A DNA stretch of 64,000 nt from Actinomycetes bacterium. GTDB lineage: Bacteria; Actinomycetota; Actinomycetes; Propionibacteriales; Nocardioidaceae. The number at the start of each line of letters is the position of its first letter. Position 1 is the first letter of the stretch. Shown here piece after piece: positions 60,135 to 64,000 of this stretch. Position numbers and translations under genes: made by a program. A model generated the notes under the pieces. The model worked only from the letters and a program-made list of their open reading frames with translations, did not search any database and had not been told where the DNA came from. The stretch covers positions 56,554 through 120,553 of the forward strand of contig JAEWXC010000043.1 in the NCBI GenBank assembly GCA_023396115.1, read 5' to 3'.

Positions 60135-60938
60135 ATGGGCAGCACCGCGATCATCGGGGCCGGCGCGATGGGGGAGGCCCTGCTCGCGGGGCTGCTGCGG
60201 GACGGCCGCCCGGCCGCCGAGGTCCTGGTGGGGGAGAAGCGGGCCGAGCGGGCCGTCGAGCTGACCGAGCGCTACGGGGTCGAGGTCGTCGACAACCTCA
60301 CCGCCGTCAGCCGCGCCGAGACCGTCGCCCTGGTGGTCAAGCCCGGTGATGTGCTGAGCGTGCTCGCCGAGGTCGCCGCGGAGCTCCGCCCCGGGCAGCT
60401 GCTCGTCTCCCTGGCGGCCGGCACCACCACCGCCGCCATCGAGGAGGTCGTGCCGGAGGGGGTCGCGGTCGTGCGGGTCATGCCCAACACCCCCGCCCTG
60501 GTCGGGCGGGGCATGGCCGCCCTGTCGCCGGGGCGCCACTGCACCGACGAGCAGCTGGCCGAGGTCGAGGCACTGCTGGCCGGGACCGGCGCGGTGGTCC
60601 GGGTCCCGGAGTCCCAGCAGGACGCGGTGACCGCGATCAGCGGCTCCGGACCTGCCTACGTGTTCCTGGTCGTCGAGGCGCTGGTGGAGGCCGGGGTCCA
60701 CCTCGGGCTGCCCCGGGAGACCGCGACCACCCTGGCCGTGCAGACCCTGGCCGGGTCGGCCGAGCTGCTGCGCAGCACCGGCACCCACCCGAGCCTGCTG
60801 CGCGAGCAGGTCACCTCGCCGGGCGGGACCACCGCCGCAGGTCTGCGCCAGCTCGACGAGCGCGGGGTGCGGGCGGCGTTCCTGGCGGCCGCCGAGGCAG
60901 CCCGGGACCGCTCCCGGGCGCTGGCCCAGGAGTCCTGA
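60135..60938 (+). CDS. proC: pyrroline-5-carboxylate reductase
   Basis: Reduces pyrroline-5-carboxylate to proline with NAD(P)H, the last step of proline synthesis. The 267-residue protein has an N-terminal Rossmann start AIIGAGAMGEALLAGLL (about 5-21), VVKPGDV, the VRVMPNTPALVG motif, the active-site SGSGPAYVFL, and the EQVTSPGGTTAAGL family signature. AGGAG precedes the ATG at 60135. It occupies the place of Rv0500. acuC begins two bases after its stop, so the two are co-transcribed. Confidence 0.97.
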   Translation: MGSTAIIGAGAMGEALLAGLLRDGRPAAEVLVGEKRAERAVELTERYGVEVVDNLTAVSRAETVALVVKPGDVLSVLAEVAAELRPGQLLVSLAAGTTTAAIEEVVPEGVAVVRVMPNTPALVGRGMAALSPGRHCTDEQLAEVEALLAGTGAVVRVPESQQDAVTAISGSGPAYVFLVVEALVEAGVHLGLPRETATTLAVQTLAGSAELLRSTGTHPSLLREQVTSPGGTTAAGLRQLDERGVRAAFLAAAEAARDRSRALAQES

Positions 60939-60940
60939 GC

Positions 60941-62149
60941 GTGGACCGTTTCGTGCTCCCGACGGTGGCCTGCGAGGGCCCCTCGACCGTCGTGTTCGAC
61001 CCGTCGTTGACCGCCTACGATTTCGGTCCCCAGCACCCGATGGCGCCGGTCCGGGTCGACCTGACCATGGACCTGGCCCGGGAGCTGGGGGTGCTGGAGC
61101 ACCACCTGCGCACCGTCGACGCCCCGCTGGCCACCACCGAGCTGCTGGCCCGGGTGCACAGCCAGCAGTACCTCGAGGCCGTCGACCGGGTCGGCAACCA
61201 CCGCGGCGCCGTCGACCTGGACCACGGCCTGGGCACCGACGACAACCCGGTCTTCCTGGGCATGCACGAGGCCTCGGCGCACGTGGTGGGCGCCACCGTC
61301 GAGGCGTTCCGCCAGGTGTGGAGCGGCGAGTCGCTGCACAGCGCCAACATCACCGGTGGACTGCACCACGCGATGCCCGGCCGGGCGGCCGGCTTCTGCG
61401 TCTACAACGACATCGCGGTCGGCATCCAGTACCTCCTGGACCACGGCTGCGAGCGGGTCGCCTACGTCGACGTCGACGCCCACCACGGCGACGGGGTGGA
61501 GCGGATCTTCTACGACGACCCGCGGGTGCTGACCATCTCCCTGCACGAGACCGGGCAGATGCTGTTCCCCGGGACCGGGTTCCCGCACGAGTCCGGCGGC
61601 GAGGGGGCCGAGGGGTCCGCGGTCAACGTGGCGCTGCCGCCCGGCACCGGCGACGCCGGCTGGTTGCGGGCCTTCCACGCCGTGGTGCCGCCGCTGCTGA
61701 CCGAGTTCGCGCCGCAGGTGCTGGTCTCCCAGCACGGTTGTGACTCGCACATGGAGGACCCGCTGGCGCACCTGATGCTGAGCACCGACGGGCAGCGGGC
61801 CGCCCAGCTGGAGCTGCACCGGCTCGCCCACGACCTCACCGACGGCCGGTGGGTGGTCACCGGGGGCGGCGGGTACGCCCTGGTCGACGTGGTGCCGCGG
61901 ACCTGGACGCACCTGCTCGCGGTGGCCTCGGGGCACCCGCTGGACCCCGAGACCGAGACCCCGGAGGCCTGGCGCGCGCACGTGGCCGAACGCACCGGTC
62001 GGGTGGCGCCGTTCCGGATGACCGACGGCCGGCACCCCGCCTGGCGGGACTGGCGCGGAGGCTACGACCCGGACACCTGGCTGGACCGGGCGATCCACGC
62101 GACCCGGACCGAGGTGTTCCCGCTGCACGGTCTCGACCCACTGCCCTGA
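60941..62149 (+). CDS. acuC: acetoin utilization protein AcuC-type deacetylase (class I/II histone deacetylase fold)
   Basis: A 402-residue zinc-dependent protein deacetylase of the HDAC-like family. Visible are HPMAPVRVDLT, GGLHHAMPGRAAGFCVYND (the active-site His pair), VDVDAHHGDGVERIFYDD (zinc ligands near 175), SLHETGQMLFPGTG, QHGCDSH and the GGGGYAL end. In bacteria AcuC removes acetyl groups from acetyl-CoA synthetase and other lysines. It directly follows proC. Its targets here cannot be known; a small-molecule deacetylase role is the alternative. Confidence 0.9.
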   Translation: MDRFVLPTVACEGPSTVVFDPSLTAYDFGPQHPMAPVRVDLTMDLARELGVLEHHLRTVDAPLATTELLARVHSQQYLEAVDRVGNHRGAVDLDHGLGTDDNPVFLGMHEASAHVVGATVEAFRQVWSGESLHSANITGGLHHAMPGRAAGFCVYNDIAVGIQYLLDHGCERVAYVDVDAHHGDGVERIFYDDPRVLTISLHETGQMLFPGTGFPHESGGEGAEGSAVNVALPPGTGDAGWLRAFHAVVPPLLTEFAPQVLVSQHGCDSHMEDPLAHLMLSTDGQRAAQLELHRLAHDLTDGRWVVTGGGGYALVDVVPRTWTHLLAVASGHPLDPETETPEAWRAHVAERTGRVAPFRMTDGRHPAWRDWRGGYDPDTWLDRAIHATRTEVFPLHGLDPLP

Positions 62150-62253
62150 GGTCGCCATTTCGGTTGGAACGGTCGGGGTCCACATCAAGCCGACACGCCG
62201 AAGTCCCACAAGTTTCTTCCGTCACCCTCTTCCCCATGCGCCCCACATGCCTC

Positions 62254-62259
62254 TAGTCT
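62254..62259 (+). promoter_or_regulatory. candidate -10 box for the small HTH gene
   Basis: TAGTCT about 70 bases before the ATG at 62329, in a relatively AT-rich 179-base gap after acuC. The leader contains CACCGGT..ACCGGTG-like pairing around 62280-62300 and no ORF of note. Confidence 0.45.
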
Positions 62260-62328
62260 CGGCCTGAGCCACGCAGGACACCGGTGGGGAAGCCGGTGCC
62301 GTGGCGCCTGAGAAAGTGGGGCCATGTG

Positions 62329-62538
62329 ATGGCTGAGAAGAATCTGACCGGCGACCTGTCCGACGCCGTGTTCCTCACGATTGCCGAGGTCGCGGCACGC
62401 ATCCGCGTCTCCAAGATGACCGTCTACCGCCTGGTCCACAGCGGCGAGCTGCCCGCGGTGCGCGTGGGCCGGTCGTTCCGGGTCCGCGAGGACGACGTCA
62501 ACGACTACATCCGCAAGAGCTTCTTCGACGCCGGCTGA
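62329..62538 (+). CDS. small helix-turn-helix (excisionase/MerR-like) DNA-binding protein
   Basis: A 69-residue protein consisting of one winged HTH of the excisionase (HTH_17) type: FLTIAEVAARIRVSKMTVYR then LVHSGELPAVRVGRSFRV and a REDDVNDYI recognition end. It matches the Rv0500A position and type, a near-universal actinobacterial regulator, rather than a phage excisionase. The ATG at 62329 was preferred because upstream residues are not part of the family; no strong ribosome binding site is seen. Targets unknown. Confidence 0.9.
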   Translation: MAEKNLTGDLSDAVFLTIAEVAARIRVSKMTVYRLVHSGELPAVRVGRSFRVREDDVNDYIRKSFFDAG

Positions 62539-62627
62539 GCCGCGTCCGGCCGGTCCGTCGCGGCCGCCGCCCCGGGCCGGGAGGGTCCGGATGGCAGCCG
62601 ATTTGTCGTGCTGGACCGCCCGGCCGT

Positions 62628-62633
62628 TACCCT
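62628..62633 (+). promoter_or_regulatory. candidate promoter for the 33-residue ribosomal protein gene
   Basis: TACCCT as -10, with TTGTCG at 62603-62608 as a possible -35 (19-base spacing). The leader is about 50 bases and ends in GAAAGG before the GTG at 62691. Confidence 0.5.
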
Positions 62634-62690
62634 GTACCGGTCGCCCGGGTCTGCCGTAGGCGGCCCGGTTGTGAGTTGAAAGGCACATTT

Positions 62691-62792
62691 GTGGGTTCTG
62701 TCATCAAGAAGCGACGCAAGCGCATGTCCAAGAAGAAGCACCGCAAGCTTCTGAAGAAGACGCGCGTCCAGCGTCGCAAGCTCGGGAAGTAA
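62691..62792 (+). CDS. 33-residue ribosomal protein bS22 / AURKAIP1-COX24 domain protein
   Basis: A very basic 33-residue protein starting MGSVIKKRRKRM and ending TRVQRRKLGK; 18 residues are Lys or Arg. It closely matches the small protein found bound to the mycobacterial 30S subunit (bS22, Rv0500B position), related to the mitochondrial mS38/COX24 domain. GAAAGG lies seven bases before the GTG. It sits between the HTH gene and the epimerase, as in M. tuberculosis. Small size makes it easy to miss in automated annotation. Confidence 0.92.
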   Translation: MGSVIKKRRKRMSKKKHRKLLKKTRVQRRKLGK

Positions 62793-62805
62793 GTCCCGAC
62801 CAGCG

Positions 62806-63843
62806 ATGGGACGGGTGGTGCTGGTCACGGGCGTGTCCCGTGACATCGGACGCCGCTTCGCGCGCGCGGCCGCAGCCGACCCGTCCGTCGAACGAGTCAT
62901 CGGCGTCGATGTCGTACCGCCCCGCGGCGACATCGGCGCCGCTTCGTTCATCCGGGCCGACATCCGCAACCCGGTCATCGCCAAGGTCATCGCCAAGGAG
63001 GACGTCGACACCGTCGTCCACATGAGCGTCATCGCCACCCCCGGCTCGGCCGGTGGGCGCAACGCGATGAAGGAGCTCAACGTCATCGGCACGATGCAGC
63101 TCCTGGCGGCCTGCCAGAAGGCGGCCAGCGTGCAGCACCTGGTGGTCAAGTCCACGACCACCGTCTACGGCGCCACCAGCCGTGACCCGGCGATGTTCAC
63201 CGAGGAGATGGGCCCCAAGTCCGTCCCCCGCACCGGCTACGCCAAGGACGTCTACGAGGTCGAGGGGTACGTGCGCGGGTTCGCCCGGCGCCGACCCGAC
63301 GTGCGGGTCACCACCCTGCGCTGCGCCAACGTGGTCGGTCCGCACGTGGTCTCCCCGATCACCTCCTACTTCCGGCTGCCGGTCGTGCCGACCGTCGCCG
63401 GCTTCGACCCGCGGCTGCAGTTCCTGCACGAGAACGACCTGATGGACGTCATCCTGCACGCGCTGCGCACCGACGTCGCCGGCACGTTCAACGTCGCCGG
63501 CTCCGGGGTCGTGCTGCTCTCCCAGGCGCTGCGCCGGCTGGGCCGGGCCTCGGTGCCACTGCCCGGAGCGGCCGTGGGCCGGCTCGGTGCCGTGCTGCGC
63601 TCCACCGGTCTCTCGGGCTTCTCACCCGAACAGCTGGGCTTCCTGACCTACGGTCGCGGCGTCGACACCACCCGGATGCGCGAGATCCTCGGGTACTCCC
63701 CGCGGTACAACACCGCCGACGCGCTGGCCGACTTCGGCCGCAGCGAGGGCATGGTGCCGCTGGCCGGGACCGAGGGTGCGACCGGCAGCGAGCAGACGCC
63801 CGGATCCCCGGGCGAGCGGTCGAAGCGGCAGGGGGGCCGATGA
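62806..63843 (+). CDS. NAD-dependent epimerase/dehydratase family protein
   Basis: A 345-residue extended short-chain dehydrogenase (GalE-like fold; Rv0501 position). The cofactor loop is VLVTGVSRDIGRRFARA (about 5-21; GxxxxxG form). The active-site pair is probably the Tyr and Lys of TGYAKDVYEVE (YxxxK spacing is not strict here), after the STTTVYG strand. The last ~40 residues are Gly/Ser/Glu-rich and disordered. The ATG follows the ribosomal-protein gene by 13 bases. Often named galE2, but UDP-galactose activity is unproven for this clade. Its stop overlaps the next ATG. Confidence 0.85.
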   Translation: MGRVVLVTGVSRDIGRRFARAAAADPSVERVIGVDVVPPRGDIGAASFIRADIRNPVIAKVIAKEDVDTVVHMSVIATPGSAGGRNAMKELNVIGTMQLLAACQKAASVQHLVVKSTTTVYGATSRDPAMFTEEMGPKSVPRTGYAKDVYEVEGYVRGFARRRPDVRVTTLRCANVVGPHVVSPITSYFRLPVVPTVAGFDPRLQFLHENDLMDVILHALRTDVAGTFNVAGSGVVLLSQALRRLGRASVPLPGAAVGRLGAVLRSTGLSGFSPEQLGFLTYGRGVDTTRMREILGYSPRYNTADALADFGRSEGMVPLAGTEGATGSEQTPGSPGERSKRQGGR

Positions 63844-64000
63844 ACGACACCAACGACCACGCCGACTCCGGCGACGCCGAGGTCATCCCGATCGGCACCT
63901 CCGGGCGCCCGGGCCGCGGGACCGGACGATCCCGCCCCTCCAGTGCCGCCCGTGGCCTGGCCGGCGGTCCCCGCCGCCGCCCCGACGCCGACGCCCGCTC
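63840..64000 (+). CDS. start of a probable lysophospholipid acyltransferase, cut by the window end
   Basis: The ATG at 63840 overlaps the epimerase stop (ATGA). Only the first 53 residues are present, all disordered, with an Arg/Gly/Ser-rich stretch (TSGRPGRGTGRSRPSSAARG). No catalytic motif is in view. The guess of a PlsC-like acyltransferase comes only from position: Rv0502 follows the epimerase in M. tuberculosis. Confidence 0.45.
   Translation, partial: MNDTNDHADSGDAEVIPIGTSGRPGRGTGRSRPSSAARGLAGGPRRRPDADAR

Noticed and set aside
62329..62538. Phage excisionase or BldC
   Set aside because: The fold is similar, but position between acuC/proC and the bS22 gene matches the conserved Rv0500A-type regulator, and the sequence is not that of BldC.

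Overview
The window is one continuous piece of a high-GC chromosome, very probably from the order Propionibacteriales (a Nocardioides-like actinobacterium). This placement rests on gene content and order, not on rRNA. Three stretches match gene orders known from Mycobacterium tuberculosis: dacB / DUF2342 protease / tilS / hpt / ftsH / folE-P-B-K / DUF3180, then DUF2520 / panC / panD / coaX / lsr2 / clpC, then mutY / disA / radA (all in Rv3627c-Rv3585). The last 9 kb matches Rv0495c-Rv0502 (conserved hypothetical / ppx / sugar isomerase / proC / small HTH protein / 33-residue ribosomal protein / epimerase / acyltransferase). Teichoic-acid-type glycerophosphotransferases, and no mycolate genes, argue against Mycobacteriales.

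Layout. 1-10.1 kb: end of dacB, a zinc metalloprotease, tilS, hpt, then a tightly overlapped ftsH-folEPBK-DUF3180 operon for dihydrofolate synthesis, closed by a coiled-coil membrane protein and a strong terminator. 10.1-32.3 kb: a cell-envelope polymer island (SGNH acyltransferase, asparagine-synthetase-like protein, UDP-glucose dehydrogenase, membrane-anchored methyltransferase, four very large glycosyl/polyol-phosphate transferases, a fused cytidylyltransferase-SDR likely making CDP-ribitol, a sulfotransferase). It splits the fol-pan synteny. 32.5-38.2 kb: DUF2520-panC-panD-nadB-nadC-coaX, for pantothenate, CoA and NAD precursors. 38.3-40.7 kb: three overlapped genes of unknown role, with an ESX-like helical protein and a lipase-fold protein. 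40.8-46.8 kb: lsr2, a secreted hydrolase, clpC. 46.9-55.7 kb: mutY, membrane proteins including an MscS channel, disA, radA, a methyltransferase, a glyoxalase-like protein and a cysteine-rich protein. 55.8-64 kb: ppx, a sugar isomerase, an ABC exporter, a degenerate proline-dehydrogenase homologue, proC, acuC, an HTH protein, a 33-residue ribosomal protein, an epimerase and the start of a probable acyltransferase.

Two signals recur. First, at least thirteen starts have a TANNNT box 6-8 bases upstream, the signature of leaderless transcripts; one of them serves a 14-codon leader ORF. Second, a 22-bp tandem repeat with core GACCGGGCAC sits in four gene-end gaps, three of them between convergent genes. 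Two long palindromes with a shared arm sequence embed the stop codon of the gene they follow. No tRNA, rRNA, CRISPR array, transposase or integrase was seen.
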